Source: Polynucleobacter sp. UK-Mo-2m-Kol15 (lineage in GTDB: Bacteria > Pseudomonadota > Gammaproteobacteria > Burkholderiales > Burkholderiaceae). Taken from it: a stretch of 64,000 nucleotides of DNA. Position numbers and translations under genes: made by a program. Below are positions 45,923-56,316 of the stretch, in pieces (the first letter of the stretch is position 1; each line of letters opens with the position of its first letter). Below the pieces are notes generated by a model. The model was not told the DNA's origin, did not search any database, and worked only from the letters and a program-made list of their open reading frames with translations. Where the stretch lies: positions 1,719,927-1,783,926 of the forward strand of contig NZ_JACVQC010000001.1 of assembly GCF_018881505.1 (NCBI RefSeq). Reading direction: 5' to 3'.

Positions 45923-46248
45923 TAAGTATTCACCTTTTTAACGGTTTTTGCGGTTTTGCATGACTTACCGCCGCAGCAGTTAGCCAGTAGGAATTGACTA
46001 AGATCTTCAACCATTCCTGGGTTTGGTCTGTAGATCAGATTGCGACTTTGACGCTCAACAGTAATGAGGCCAGCTTGATAGAGCTCTTTTAAATGAAAGC
46101 TGAGTGTTGCATTAGGAATGCCCAGCATTTCATGGATTTGCGATGGCAATAAGCCCTCATCTCCCTTTTGAACAATCAGGCGATATACATTTAAGCGAGA
46201 CTCTTGTCCAAGGGCAATGAATGCCTGAATGGCTTCAGTATTTTTCAT
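45922..46248 (-). CDS. arsR: ArsR-family arsenic-responsive repressor
   Basis: A 108-residue winged-helix repressor. The HTH is LPSQIHEMLGIPNATLSFHLKELYQAGLI. The E. coli-type ELCVCD metal site in the recognition helix is absent; instead the C-terminus has NCCGGKSCK, Cys91, Cys92 and Cys97, like the C-terminal three-cysteine As(III) site reported for ArsR of Acidithiobacillus ferrooxidans. A palindrome 4 bases upstream of its ATG is the likely operator. Confidence 0.94.
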   Translation of the reverse strand: MKNTEAIQAFIALGQESRLNVYRLIVQKGDEGLLPSQIHEMLGIPNATLSFHLKELYQAGLITVERQSRNLIYRPNPGMVEDLSQFLLANCCGGKSCKTAKTVKKVNT

Positions 46249-46251
46249 GAT

Positions 46252-46267
46252 TCGATAATAATCGAAC
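46252..46267 (-). promoter_or_regulatory. ArsR operator
   Basis: TTCGAT-AATA-ATCGAA, a perfect 6-bp dyad with a 4-base centre, between the arsR ATG and the -10 hexamer. Position and symmetry fit an autoregulated ArsR site. Confidence 0.65.
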
Positions 46268-46269
46268 TA

Positions 46270-46297
46270 TATTACAAATAGATGACTATGGGGCAAT
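46270..46297 (-). promoter_or_regulatory. Promoter of the ars operon
   Basis: On the minus strand, -35 TTGCCC (46297-46292), a 16-base spacer and -10 TAATAT (46275-46270). The -35 lies within the last codons of the upstream modA-like gene, so the operon starts from inside its neighbour. Confidence 0.6.
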
Positions 46298-47038
46298 AAA
46301 ACCATAGCGCCCCATAATCTCCTTAGATTTTGACTCTTGTAGGTAAAGGTAAAAATCTTTAGCGCTAGTTGTATTATTTTTGATAAGGGCCATTTTTTGT
46401 CTTAAGGGCTTATGTAAGTTACTCGGAATCAATACATAGGCAGATTGAACTTGGGGTGCCATAGCTAGAGATAGAGCTGAAATTGCAAAATCTGCTGCGC
46501 CCGTTAAAGCAAACATCGTTGCTTGAGAAATATTTTCTCCAAATACCAATTTGGGTTGGGCTAGATCCCAGGCTCCAATATTGATGAGGTATTCTTTTGC
46601 AGCCATTCCGTAGGGTGCATGCTCTGGATTGGCTATAGCAATTTTCTTTGCCTCTTTAATTGCTTGTATCAAACTCTGTTGATCAGCACTTAGCTTGATT
46701 GGGCTTCCCTTTTTTTGCAGGAGGACAATTCTGCCGATTGCGTAAAGGCTTCCCTGATCTACTGTTAAACCGTTTTTATATAAATCATCTATATAAGCTT
46801 CATCTGCAGACATCAGCAGACCAAATGGTGCGCCATTTTTTACCTGCTGCCAGAGTACTCCAGATGAGCCAAACACCAACCTTACCTCTTGTCCTTTATC
46901 GGCCTTATAGTTAGCAGCAATTTCTTCTAAGGCAAACTTGAGGTCCGAAGCTGCGGCTACTGTCGGAGCTTTTTGAGCCAAAGAGGCTGAGACATACAGA
47001 GCTAGAAAAGCCAAAAGAATCTGTTTGATTGGGGTCAT
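46286..47038 (-). CDS. modA: Molybdate ABC transporter substrate-binding protein (orphan ModA)
   Basis: A 250-residue exported binding protein, signal peptide residues 1-21. Mature start APTVAAASDLKFALEEIAANY and GEVR-like VRLVFGSSGVLWQQV match ModA; the later AIANPEHAPYGMAAKEYL and FGENISQATMFALTGAADFA are also family marks. Molybdate or tungstate bound by this protein could serve the formate dehydrogenase, but no modB or modC is nearby, so it must use a transporter elsewhere. Confidence 0.88.
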   Translation of the reverse strand: MTPIKQILLAFLALYVSASLAQKAPTVAAASDLKFALEEIAANYKADKGQEVRLVFGSSGVLWQQVKNGAPFGLLMSADEAYIDDLYKNGLTVDQGSLYAIGRIVLLQKKGSPIKLSADQQSLIQAIKEAKKIAIANPEHAPYGMAAKEYLINIGAWDLAQPKLVFGENISQATMFALTGAADFAISALSLAMAPQVQSAYVLIPSNLHKPLRQKMALIKNNTTSAKDFYLYLQESKSKEIMGRYGFIAP

Positions 47039-47111
47039 TTTTTTAACTATCTAAACTCATATGTATACCCACCGAACTATATAGGACGCCTTAAACCTTC
47101 ATCAAGACTTT

Positions 47112-47528
47112 CTAAATCCAGGGATCAAAAACCTTCACACCTGATTGGCTGAAATCAGATACATTTCTAGTCACGATAGTCATTCGATTCTCAATAGCAG
47201 AAGCTGCAATCATGGCATCTCGCTCTGATTTAGGCTTTGGCACATGCAGGCTCGCACAGCGTTGAGCAACAGCTAGATCAACCGGCAAGACTCTCTCGGA
47301 GAACGCTGGCAAGACATTGTGGTTTAGCCAACCTCTAAGTAAAGCCCCCTGTTTTTTATCTCGGCGCTCAATTTGTAACACACCGATTTCTAATTCTAAT
47401 ACTGTGATCGCAGAAATGAACATGAACTCTGGGAAGATTGCTTCAGCCCAGGACTGAACACCCTTATTGATTCGACCATCAGCTGATTTCCTCAATTCAG
47501 ATACAACATTGGTATCCAATAAATACAT
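47112..47528 (-). CDS. vapC: VapC-like PIN-domain toxin
   Basis: A 138-residue PIN ribonuclease: MYLLDTNVVSELRK (Asp5), ITVLELEIGV (Glu near residue 46), KSERDAMIAASAIENRMTIV with Asp, and RNVSDFSQSG (Asp). All four metal-binding acids are present. Its start overlaps the last base of the antitoxin gene. Confidence 0.9.
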   Translation of the reverse strand: MYLLDTNVVSELRKSADGRINKGVQSWAEAIFPEFMFISAITVLELEIGVLQIERRDKKQGALLRGWLNHNVLPAFSERVLPVDLAVAQRCASLHVPKPKSERDAMIAASAIENRMTIVTRNVSDFSQSGVKVFDPWI

Positions 47529-47782
47529 TACAAAGAATCTCCAATTGCCCTCGTGAGGCCCTGCACTTTCGCAGGCTCAAATTCAATTTCACCCACTCCT
47601 TTCACCCCCAAAAGATCACACATATTTTTTCTTTTTCCCAGGACTCGCTGGTAGTCTGAAAAAGTCATTAGTACATGCGCAGGCTTACCGCGATCAGTAA
47701 TAAAAACTGGGCCTGTTTCAGAGGCCTTTTTGGCCTTACCAGTATCCTGATTAAATTCTCGGCTCGATAAGGTGGTGATCAT
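47528..47782 (-). CDS. Phd/YefM-family antitoxin
   Basis: 84 residues from the ATG at 47782, chosen because GGAGG sits 5 bases upstream; an in-frame GTG four codons earlier overlaps that site. The N-terminal DNA-binding domain reads TLSSREFNQDTGKAKKASETG and PVFITDRGKPAHVLMTF. The C-terminal tail should wrap the PIN toxin. An operator palindrome lies just upstream. Confidence 0.9.
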   Translation of the reverse strand: MITTLSSREFNQDTGKAKKASETGPVFITDRGKPAHVLMTFSDYQRVLGKRKNMCDLLGVKGVGEIEFEPAKVQGLTRAIGDSL

Positions 47783-47802
47783 TGAAACCTCCACAAAGGA
47801 TA

Positions 47803-47830
47803 ATTAATGTAGCAATGTTACTACATTAAT
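47803..47830 (-). promoter_or_regulatory. phd-vapC operator palindrome
   Basis: ATTAATGTAG and its exact complement CTACATTAAT flank an 8-base centre, 20 bases upstream of the antitoxin ATG. This is the expected size and place for a Phd-type autoregulatory site. Confidence 0.7.
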
Positions 47831-47864
47831 CTTGGGAGCTCAAACACCCTCCCGAGAGAGGGAT

Positions 47865-50228
47865 TTATCCCTTTAATTTACGCAAAGCATCAGCCATTGC
47901 ATTATTGATTGGAGGCGAAGCTCTTCTATCCTCTTGCGATCTTCTCGCTTCTGGGGCTCTTGGGTTAGAGGGTCTATTTGGCTTATGTTCAGGCCTTGAA
48001 CTGACTGAAACCTTAGGCGCTTCATCAGAGAGTCGCATTGTTAATGCAATCCGCTTGCGTTTTTCATCCACCTCCAGCACCTTGACCTTAACAACTTGCC
48101 CTGCTTTTACTACGGTATGTGGGTCTTTAATGAAGGTATTGGCTAATGCAGAAATATGAACCAAGCCATCCTGATGAACACCAATATCCACGAATGCGCC
48201 AAAGGCCGCAACGTTAGTAACAACACCTTCTAAGATCATATCCTCCTTGAGATCGCTGATTTTTTCTACGCCATCTTTAAAAGTCGCCGTGGTGAACTCG
48301 GGACGCGGATCGCGACCAGGTTTTTCTAATTCTTTAATAATGTCAGTAACAGTTGGAACTCCAAACTTCTCATCAGCATATTTTTCTGGCTTGAGTCCTT
48401 TAAGTATTCTGGCATCGCCGATCACTTCTTTAACACCCTTCTGAATATCTTTCAGAATCTTCTCAACTAAGGGGTAGGACTCTGGATGAACAGCAGAAGC
48501 ATCCAATGGATCTTTACCATTCATGATGCGCAAGAAACCAGCGGCCTGCTCAAAGGTCTTTTCACCTAAGCGTGGCACACTACGTAAATCTGCCCGCGTC
48601 TGAAAGGCGCCATTACTATCTCTATAGGTGACGATAGCTTCAGCAACTGTGCTACTTAAGCCCGATACTCTTGATAACAAAGGGGCTGATGCTGTATTCA
48701 CATCAACGCCAACTGCGTTTACGCAATCCTCAACTACCGCAACTAACGACTTAGCTAGTTGGGTTTGCATCACATCATGTTGATACTGACCGACGCCAAT
48801 GGACTTCGGATCAATTTTGACAAGCTCCGCCAATGGGTCTTGCAACCTTCGTGCGATCGAGACCGCTCCACGTAATGACACATCCATACCAGGCAATTCT
48901 TTTGAGGCGTACTCGGAGGCAGAGTAAACCGATGCTCCTGCTTCAGAGACCACAATCTTTGTCAGCTTGAGTTCAGGTTTGGCTTTTATTAAATCTTGCG
49001 CTAACTTATCAGTCTCACGTGAGGCAGTGCCGTTACCAATCGAAATCAAGGTTGCCTTGTGCTTCTCGGCTAATTTTGCAAGGGTATGCAGTGAGCCATC
49101 CCAATCATTCTTAGGCTGGTGCGGGTAGATCACATCAGTATCCACCACCTTACCAGTCACATCTACTACCGCCACCTTAACCCCCGTTCTCATTCCAGGG
49201 TCTAAACCAATAGTAACCTTTGGTCCTGCTGGTGCAGCCAACAGTAAAGCCTTAAGGTTGCGTGCAAAGACATTAATTGCCTCAGCTTCGGATCGTTCAC
49301 GCAAAGCACTCATCAGCTCAGACTCCAAATGCATGGAGCACTTGATGCGCCAGGTCCAACGTACGGTCTCTGCAAGCCATTGATCGGCTGGGCGGCCTTC
49401 GTTTTTAATCTTGAACTGATTTGCAATACGGGACTCGCAAGGATTATGCGGTGCGTCCCATTTGGGCTTTTCTTCTTCAGTATCCAGACGTAAGTTAACC
49501 ATCAGTATTTGCTCACGACGACCTCTAAATAAAGCCAAGGCACGATGCGATGGAATTGCCGAGATGGGCTCGGAATAATCAAAGTAATCCGCGAATTTCT
49601 CACCCTCCTGCTGTTTACCAGCAATCACTTTAGATTCGACGACACCATGCTCCTGCAAGTAGGTTCTGAGTGATTGCACTAGCTCAGCATCTTCAGCAAA
49701 GCGCTCCATCAAAATCTGACGTGCGCCTTCAAGAGCCGCCTTGATATCAACTACGCCAGGGTTATCACCCTGATCTGATGTAAATGCCTCTTTAAGATAT
49801 TTGACCGCTTCCGTTTCCGGATCAAGCATGGGATTGATCAATAAATCATTAGCCAGATGCTCTAGACCCGCCTCTAAAGCGATTTGCGCTTTAGTACGAC
49901 GCTTGAGCTTATAAGGGAGATAGAGATCTTCTAAGCGCGCCTTATCCTCAGCCAGCATGATGGTCTTGAGCAACTCTGGGGTCATCTTACCCTGCTCTTC
50001 AATCGACGCAACAATTGCTTTACGACGCTCTTCTAATTCTCGCAAATAACCGAGTCGATCCTCCAGTAAACGTAACTGCGTATCGTCTAGACCACCAGTT
50101 GCTTCTTTGCGATAACGTGCAATAAAGGGAACGGTTGCACCCTCATCCATCAATGCGATAGCAGCAGCTACTTGTGCAGGTTTAGCGGATAACTCTTGGG
50201 CAAGACGTTGTTCAATGGATGGCAGCAT
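47865..50228 (-). CDS. tex: Tex, S1 RNA-binding transcription accessory protein
   Basis: A 787-residue conserved protein: N-terminal helical region ([24 protein letters not shown]), YqgF/RNase H-like domain ([20 protein letters not shown]), HhH motifs ([18 protein letters not shown]) and a C-terminal S1 domain ([28 protein letters not shown]). The tail is Pro/Arg-rich. A 93-base gap with the typA terminator separates it from typA. Confidence 0.96.
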   Translation of the reverse strand: MLPSIEQRLAQELSAKPAQVAAAIALMDEGATVPFIARYRKEATGGLDDTQLRLLEDRLGYLRELEERRKAIVASIEEQGKMTPELLKTIMLAEDKARLEDLYLPYKLKRRTKAQIALEAGLEHLANDLLINPMLDPETEAVKYLKEAFTSDQGDNPGVVDIKAALEGARQILMERFAEDAELVQSLRTYLQEHGVVESKVIAGKQQEGEKFADYFDYSEPISAIPSHRALALFRGRREQILMVNLRLDTEEEKPKWDAPHNPCESRIANQFKIKNEGRPADQWLAETVRWTWRIKCSMHLESELMSALRERSEAEAINVFARNLKALLLAAPAGPKVTIGLDPGMRTGVKVAVVDVTGKVVDTDVIYPHQPKNDWDGSLHTLAKLAEKHKATLISIGNGTASRETDKLAQDLIKAKPELKLTKIVVSEAGASVYSASEYASKELPGMDVSLRGAVSIARRLQDPLAELVKIDPKSIGVGQYQHDVMQTQLAKSLVAVVEDCVNAVGVDVNTASAPLLSRVSGLSSTVAEAIVTYRDSNGAFQTRADLRSVPRLGEKTFEQAAGFLRIMNGKDPLDASAVHPESYPLVEKILKDIQKGVKEVIGDARILKGLKPEKYADEKFGVPTVTDIIKELEKPGRDPRPEFTTATFKDGVEKISDLKEDMILEGVVTNVAAFGAFVDIGVHQDGLVHISALANTFIKDPHTVVKAGQVVKVKVLEVDEKRKRIALTMRLSDEAPKVSVSSRPEHKPNRPSNPRAPEARRSQEDRRASPPINNAMADALRKLKG

Positions 50229-50278
50229 AAGAGTCTATTTTTACTATTACTTTTGGAATATGGATTTCAATGAAGAAG

Positions 50279-50302
50279 AAAAGCCACCCGGAGGTGACTT
50301 TT
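50279..50302 (-). terminator. Rho-independent terminator after typA
   Basis: A 10-bp stem AAAAGTCACC/GGTGGCTTTT on the minus strand (one T-G pair) with a 4-base loop and T-rich flank, 20 bases past the typA stop. It would close the rimP-to-typA transcript before tex. Confidence 0.8.
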
Positions 50303-50321
50303 GTTGTAAAGCTGAGCTAAC

Positions 50322-52139
50322 TTAATCTCGTGAAGCCTTCTTACGCTCATGCTCCTTAAGGTAGCGCTTACGAATACGAATACTCTTGGGTGTTACTTCA
50401 ACCAATTCATCATCATCAATAAATTCAACAGCGTACTCGAGATTCATTGCGATTGGTGTTACTAAGCGAACGGCTTCATCGGTACCAGAGGCGCGCACGT
50501 TAGTTAATTGTTTACCTTTAATTGGATTCACAACCAAGTCATTGTCACGACTATGAATACCAATAACCATACCTTCATACAAAGGATCGCCAGGACTCAC
50601 AAACATACGGCCGCGATCTTGTAATTTCCACAAGGCATATGCAACTGCTTCACCATCATCTTGACTAATCAAAACACCGTTATGGCGCTCACCCAAGATA
50701 CCATCTTTTGCAGGCGCATACGAATCAAATGTGTGACTCATCAAACCATTACCACGAGTCATGGTCATGAAATCACCTTGGAAACCAATCAAGCCACGTG
50801 CAGGAATACGATACTCAAGACGCGTGCGACCTTTTCCGTCACTCACCATATCAAGTAACTCACCTTTGCGTTTACCCAAGTCTTCCATGACGGCGCCCTG
50901 AGTTGTATCTTCCAGATCAACCGTTAAGTTCTCGTACGGCTCCATCTTTACGCCATCGACTTCATGGAATACTACCCGCGGACGGGAAACTGCCAACTCG
51001 TAACCTTCGCGACGCATTGTTTCTACTAAGATCGTAAGATGCAATTCACCACGACCTGACACTTCAAATACAGTGTCATCATCAGTTTCTTTTACACGCA
51101 AAGCCATATTAGATTTTAATTCGCGATCTAAACGCTCACGAATCTGGCGGCTAGTTACAAACTTACCTTCACGACCAGCCAATGGGCTAGTGTTCACCAT
51201 GAAGTTCATAGTCAAAGTAGGTTCATCAATTTTGAGCATTGGCAATGATTCAGGAACGTCTGGAGAGCAGATCGTTGTACCAATAGCCAAGTCTTCAATA
51301 CCGTTTACTAATACGATGTCACCAGCTTGAGCCTCATCAACCAACTCACGCTCTAAACCACGGAATTTCAATACTTGGTTAATGCGGCCCTTGCGTTGTA
51401 CGCCATCAGGACCATCCATGAATACCACATCCATCAATGGCTTCACAGTTCCCCTGTTTACTCGGCCTACCCCGATCTTACCTACGTAAGTGCTGTACTC
51501 AATGGAGGTAATTTGCAACTGCAAAGGACCTTCTGGATTGTCATCACGAACTGGGACGTGCTTTAAAACTGTATCGAACAATGGACGCATATCGCCTTCG
51601 CGGACATCATCAGTTAAACCAGCATAACCGTTCAGACCAGAAGCAAATACCACCGGGAAATCCAACTGCTCTTCTGTGGCGCCTAATTTGTCAAATAATT
51701 CAAATGTAGCGTTAATAACGTAATCACAACGAGCACCTGGACGATCCACCTTGTTAATCACAACGATAGGCTTCAATCCAAGAGCTAGGGCTTTCTTGGT
51801 TACGAAACGAGTTTGCGGCATTGGTCCTTCAACCGCATCTACCAAGAGCAGAACACCGTCAACCATGGAAAGCACACGCTCTACTTCACCGCCGAAGTCG
51901 GCATGTCCTGGCGTATCTACGATATTGATATGTGTACCGTCATACTCCACAGCACAGTTCTTAGACAAAATAGTGATGCCGCGCTCTTTTTCCAAGTCAT
52001 TTGAATCCATGACGCGTTCTGTCATTTTTTCATTGGATCGGAATGTGCCAGATTGGCGCAAGAGTTGGTCAACCAAAGTAGTTTTACCGTGGTCAACGTG
52101 GGCGATGATGGCGATATTACGAAGTGCGCGTTTAGTCAT
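50322..52139 (-). CDS. typA: TypA/BipA ribosome-dependent GTPase
   Basis: A 605-residue translation-factor GTPase. G1 [15 protein letters not shown], switch [27 protein letters not shown] and the TypA-specific C-terminal domain ([22 protein letters not shown]) are present. It helps large-subunit assembly and growth at low temperature. It follows truB by 70 bases on the same strand. Confidence 0.97.
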   Translation of the reverse strand: MTKRALRNIAIIAHVDHGKTTLVDQLLRQSGTFRSNEKMTERVMDSNDLEKERGITILSKNCAVEYDGTHINIVDTPGHADFGGEVERVLSMVDGVLLLVDAVEGPMPQTRFVTKKALALGLKPIVVINKVDRPGARCDYVINATFELFDKLGATEEQLDFPVVFASGLNGYAGLTDDVREGDMRPLFDTVLKHVPVRDDNPEGPLQLQITSIEYSTYVGKIGVGRVNRGTVKPLMDVVFMDGPDGVQRKGRINQVLKFRGLERELVDEAQAGDIVLVNGIEDLAIGTTICSPDVPESLPMLKIDEPTLTMNFMVNTSPLAGREGKFVTSRQIRERLDRELKSNMALRVKETDDDTVFEVSGRGELHLTILVETMRREGYELAVSRPRVVFHEVDGVKMEPYENLTVDLEDTTQGAVMEDLGKRKGELLDMVSDGKGRTRLEYRIPARGLIGFQGDFMTMTRGNGLMSHTFDSYAPAKDGILGERHNGVLISQDDGEAVAYALWKLQDRGRMFVSPGDPLYEGMVIGIHSRDNDLVVNPIKGKQLTNVRASGTDEAVRLVTPIAMNLEYAVEFIDDDELVEVTPKSIRIRKRYLKEHERKKASRD

Positions 52140-52209
52140 GTGAAGCTTCTGAAGTTAAGAATATGAAATTCGGGTTAGATAAGGTTAATCAATTAATAAG
52201 TCAAAAATG

Positions 52210-53121
52210 TTAATGGGCCGAAGAAATCAAGCGCTTGGGATGCAAGACCCCCGAGCGCCAATCACCAGTACCAATAAAGTTATGGGGAGCAGCAGTTGCA
52301 CGATAGATGCGCACTAGCGCCTCTATCGATGGCAAATTGAGCGGGACCCGCTGCCCCATCTCCAATCGCTTTGCCTGTTGCTCATCGACAGTTAAGTGCG
52401 GCAAAGTCTGCAATAGGGCATCGACTGGCAAGATATAGTTAGAGCTCTCTTGCAAGCCCTTCTGAATAGTTTCAATTGTGAAAGACTGCTCTAGATTTAG
52501 GTGACCTACTTCGGTGCGGCACAGGCCAACTAAATGCGCTCCACAACCCAAGGCCTTGCCAATATCTTCCGCCAGTACGCGGATATAAGTGCCCTTGCTG
52601 CAGCTCACCTCTAAAGTAGCTTCTGGCCACCGTAGATTAGTCCAACGAATTGCATGAATTGTAATATCTCGAGAAGCACGCTCTAGCTCTACACCTGCGC
52701 GGGCGTACTCATATAAAGGTTTGCCATCACGCTTCAGCGCAGAATACATTGGTGGAATCTGACTGATGGGTCCAGTAAATGTTGGAAGCAATGACTCTAG
52801 TGCTAACTTCAAAGCAACTTCATCTGCGAATACTGGGAGCGGTAATTCTTCAATGACTAAGCCTTCGGCATCACCAGTATCAGTACGCTGACCAAACTTT
52901 ACTTGTGCGATATAAGTTTTATCAGCTTCCAATAGATCTTGAGAGTACTTAGTCGCCTCACCCAAACAGATCGGAAGCAAACCAGTGGCCATGGGATCCA
53001 GAGTGCCTGTGTGTCCCGCTTTCTCTGCATTGAATGCACGCTTGACGGCAGTAACTGCCCCTTGCGAGCTCATACCAGCTGGTTTATCAAGCAGTACAAC
53101 GCCATCGATACGTACAGACAT
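52210..53121 (-). CDS. truB: tRNA pseudouridine-55 synthase
   Basis: A 303-residue enzyme modifying U55 in the T-loop of tRNAs. GVVLLDKPAGMSSQGAV and HTGTLDPMATGLLPICLGEATK carry the catalytic Asp. RGLRYTY-like GTYIRVLAEDIG is also present. It is 6 bases from rbfA in the rimP-nusA-infB-rbfA-truB order common to the proteobacteria. Confidence 0.97.
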   Translation of the reverse strand: MSVRIDGVVLLDKPAGMSSQGAVTAVKRAFNAEKAGHTGTLDPMATGLLPICLGEATKYSQDLLEADKTYIAQVKFGQRTDTGDAEGLVIEELPLPVFADEVALKLALESLLPTFTGPISQIPPMYSALKRDGKPLYEYARAGVELERASRDITIHAIRWTNLRWPEATLEVSCSKGTYIRVLAEDIGKALGCGAHLVGLCRTEVGHLNLEQSFTIETIQKGLQESSNYILPVDALLQTLPHLTVDEQQAKRLEMGQRVPLNLPSIEALVRIYRATAAPHNFIGTGDWRSGVLHPKRLISSAH

Positions 53122-53127
53122 AACTAT

Positions 53128-53496
53128 TTACGCGTTCTCGTCTTTGCGATCACTATCCACCGCTTGATCAATTAAGCGCGACATTTCAATGCCATGCTCA
53201 ACAGAACTATCGTAATGGAAATGCAAAGTTGGTACTGTATGGATATGCAAACGCTTAAACAATAAAGAGTGCAAATAACCTGCCTTATCTTGGAGTGCTT
53301 TCAATGCAAGCTCAGGCTCAGCACCTAAGACGGTAAAGAAGACTTTTGCGTGAGCTAAATCTGGAGTCAGCTCAATGCTCTGCAAAGTAATTAAGCCTAA
53401 GCTTGGACTACGCAATTCGCGAGGAATAAGCTCGGCCAGGTCTCGCTGAATTTGATCGGCGAGACGCTGGTTACGATGAGGGCTAGTTTTATGCAT
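53128..53496 (-). CDS. rbfA: Ribosome-binding factor A
   Basis: A 122-residue KH-fold protein needed for late 30S maturation in the cold. [19 protein letters not shown] at the N-terminus, [13 protein letters not shown] and [13 protein letters not shown] match the family. It is 14 bases after infB and 6 before truB. Confidence 0.96.
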   Translation of the reverse strand: MHKTSPHRNQRLADQIQRDLAELIPRELRSPSLGLITLQSIELTPDLAHAKVFFTVLGAEPELALKALQDKAGYLHSLLFKRLHIHTVPTLHFHYDSSVEHGIEMSRLIDQAVDSDRKDENA

Positions 53497-53510
53497 TAAC
53501 TGAGTACATC

Positions 53511-56303
53511 TTAGAGTGTGCGGGCAACTTCAGTAACTTCAAAGACTTCAAGTTGATCACCCTCTTTGATATCGTTGTAGCCTTTTAGAGAAAGGCCGCA
53601 CTCAACACCTGCGCGCACATCTTTTGCATCATCCTTAAAGCGCTTGAGAGAATCCAACTCACCAGTCCAGATCACCACGTTGTCACGCAAGAGGCGAACG
53701 CTAGAGTTACGCTTAATAACACCATCAAGCACTAAGCAACCTGCGATCGCGCCAACTTTAGATACCAAGAAGACTTGACGAATCTCCACCATACCGGTGA
53801 TTTCTTCTTTCTTATCTGGTGTCAACATACCGCTCAGCGCAGCTTTCACTTCATCAACCGCATCATAAATAATATTGTGATAACGAATATCCACACCATT
53901 ATTTTCAGCCAGCTTACGTGCTGCACCATCTGCACGTGAGTTAAAGCCAATAATGACGGCCTTAGAAGCAACCGCTAAGTTAACGTCAGTTTCAGTAATA
54001 CCACCCACTGCGGCATGAACGATTTGAACTTTCACCTCTGCAGTAGACAGCTTTTGCAATGACTGAGATAAGGCCTCTTGAGAACCTTGTACATCAGCTT
54101 TAATAATGAGTGGTAACAACTTCGCTTCAATTGCACCCTCTTCCATGTTTTCCATCATGGTTTCGAGCTTGAATGCTTGCTGTTTAGCCAGCTTCACATC
54201 CCGGAACTTGCCTTGGCGGAAGAGCGCAATCTCACGAGCTTTACGCTCATCAGGTACCACTTGTACTGATTCACCAGCTGCAGGTACTTCAGATAAACCT
54301 TGAATCTCTACAGGGATAGATGGGCCAGCTTCATTGCATGGTTTACCGTTTTCATCCAACATCGCACGGACACGCCCGTAGGTTGAACCAGCCAACAACA
54401 TATCGCCACGCTTGAGCGTGCCTGACTGAACCAAAATAGTAGCAACAGGACCGCGACCTTTATCCAAGCGCGCCTCAATTACGAGACCTTGCGCAGGAGC
54501 ATCTTTTGCTGCCTTGAGCTCCAGAATCTCTGCTTGCAAAAGTACGTTCTCAAGCAAGGCATCAATACCTTCACCTGTTTTTGCAGAGACTCCGATAAAT
54601 GGCACATCACCACCGTATTCCTCTGGCACCACTTGCTCAGCAACCAACTCCGTTTTTACACGTTCTGAATTAGCTTCTGGTTTATCAATCTTATTAATTG
54701 CCACAACAATTGGCACTCCACCCGCTACCGCATGAGCAATTGCCTCTTTAGTTTGTGGCATTACGCCGTCATCTGCTGCAACAACTAAGATCACGATATC
54801 CGTTGCCTTGGCACCACGAGCACGCATGGCCGTAAAGGCTTCATGACCCGGAGTGTCAAGGAAAGTAATCATGCCGCGTGGAGTCTCAACGTGATAAGCA
54901 CCAATGTGCTGAGTAATGCCGCCAGCCTCGCCAGTAGCAACCTTAGCTGCACGAATCTTATCGAGTAAAGATGTTTTACCGTGGTCAACGTGACCCATCA
55001 CCGTAACAACGGGTGGACGCGACAATAGCTCCGCATCGTGACCAGTGATACCGAGATCTAAATCTGGATCATCTAACTTAGCAGCATGCGCAGTATGGCC
55101 CATTTCTTCGACGATGATCATGGCAGTATCTTGATCCAAGATCTGATTAATCGTCACCATCTGACCCATACCCATCAAGAGCTTAATTACCTCTGCACTC
55201 TTCACAGCCATGGCATGAGCTAACTCTGCAACTGTAATAGTTTCAGGAACATGAACATCACGTACAACTGGTTCTGTTGGGACCTGGAAGTTGGTATCTA
55301 CGTTAGCTTCTGCGATTTGACGCTGCTTTCTTCTACCGCCACCTGAACGCCAACCACCGACACCACCTGAGCTGTCGCCACGAGTCTTAAGGCCGCCAGG
55401 TTTCTTGGCACCCTCTTCTTGCCAGGTAGAGGAAGTCTCTGCAGATTTAATTGTCTTACCACCAACCTTAGCAACTGCTTTTTTCTTATCGTCAGCGCCC
55501 TCAGCCTTAGCAGGCTTATGTAAAGTACCCTTTTTAGCCTCTTCCGCAGCAATTTCACTAGGCGCTTTGAGGACACGGGCAGGTGTACTCATCATGTCGC
55601 GAATCGCCAAAGCCTCAGCCTCAGCAGCAGCACGACGTTTTGTAATGTCAGCCAACTGTGCTTTATTAGAATCAGCGATATCTTTGGCAACCTTATCCGC
55701 CTGAGCTTTCTTATCAGCAGCCTTTGCGGCTGCTGCTTCAGCAACGGATGCATCAGCAACTGACTTGGCTGGCTTCTCCACAACTGGCTCAGCAGCACTA
55801 GCTGCAGCTACTGCATCAGCCTCTTTTTGGCGAGCATCTTCTGCGGCTTTCATCTCTGCTTCTTGACGAGCCAATAACTCAGCTTGACGAGTCGCTTCGG
55901 CAGCGCGTTTTTCTAACTCTTCAGCAGAGAGGATTGGTTTAGCAGGTGCTGCAGGAGCAACTTCCTTAGCAACTGGAGCTGGTGTCTCTTCAGGGGCTTT
56001 ATCTCCCGCTTTAACGAGTACGCGCTTTTTACGAACCTCAACCTGAACGGTACGAGTGCGTCCAGCAGAATCTGCCTGACGAATCTCTGAGTTTTCACGC
56101 TTGATTAAAGTAATCTTTTTGCGACTACCTGTATCCGCGCTGCCATGCTCTTTTTGCAAATGCTCAAGCAGGACAGTCTTGTCCTTCTCGGTAATGCTGT
56201 CGTCCTCAGAACCTTTGTCGATACCGGCCGCCTTCAATTGCTCCAGAAGATCTGGCGCGGTACGTTTTAATTCTTTAGCGAGTACTTTTACTGTTGTTGC
56301 CAT
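53511..56303 (-). CDS. infB: Translation initiation factor IF-2
   Basis: A 930-residue IF-2. The N-terminal 60 residues are the IF2_N domain, followed by a long Ala/Lys/Glu-rich helical region (about 100-300) and a Gly/Arg-rich patch ([17 protein letters not shown]) before a second IF2_N motif. The GTPase domain has [31 protein letters not shown] and NKID. Domains II-IV complete the C-terminus. It follows nusA by 13 bases. Confidence 0.98.
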   Translation of the reverse strand: MATTVKVLAKELKRTAPDLLEQLKAAGIDKGSEDDSITEKDKTVLLEHLQKEHGSADTGSRKKITLIKRENSEIRQADSAGRTRTVQVEVRKKRVLVKAGDKAPEETPAPVAKEVAPAAPAKPILSAEELEKRAAEATRQAELLARQEAEMKAAEDARQKEADAVAAASAAEPVVEKPAKSVADASVAEAAAAKAADKKAQADKVAKDIADSNKAQLADITKRRAAAEAEALAIRDMMSTPARVLKAPSEIAAEEAKKGTLHKPAKAEGADDKKKAVAKVGGKTIKSAETSSTWQEEGAKKPGGLKTRGDSSGGVGGWRSGGGRRKQRQIAEANVDTNFQVPTEPVVRDVHVPETITVAELAHAMAVKSAEVIKLLMGMGQMVTINQILDQDTAMIIVEEMGHTAHAAKLDDPDLDLGITGHDAELLSRPPVVTVMGHVDHGKTSLLDKIRAAKVATGEAGGITQHIGAYHVETPRGMITFLDTPGHEAFTAMRARGAKATDIVILVVAADDGVMPQTKEAIAHAVAGGVPIVVAINKIDKPEANSERVKTELVAEQVVPEEYGGDVPFIGVSAKTGEGIDALLENVLLQAEILELKAAKDAPAQGLVIEARLDKGRGPVATILVQSGTLKRGDMLLAGSTYGRVRAMLDENGKPCNEAGPSIPVEIQGLSEVPAAGESVQVVPDERKAREIALFRQGKFRDVKLAKQQAFKLETMMENMEEGAIEAKLLPLIIKADVQGSQEALSQSLQKLSTAEVKVQIVHAAVGGITETDVNLAVASKAVIIGFNSRADGAARKLAENNGVDIRYHNIIYDAVDEVKAALSGMLTPDKKEEITGMVEIRQVFLVSKVGAIAGCLVLDGVIKRNSSVRLLRDNVVIWTGELDSLKRFKDDAKDVRAGVECGLSLKGYNDIKEGDQLEVFEVTEVARTL

Positions 56304-56316
56304 GCACTACTTCCTC

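Noticed and set aside
47831..47864. CCCTC/GAGGG hairpin after tex
   Set aside because: Short stem and no run of T; could be a weak terminator but evidence is thin.
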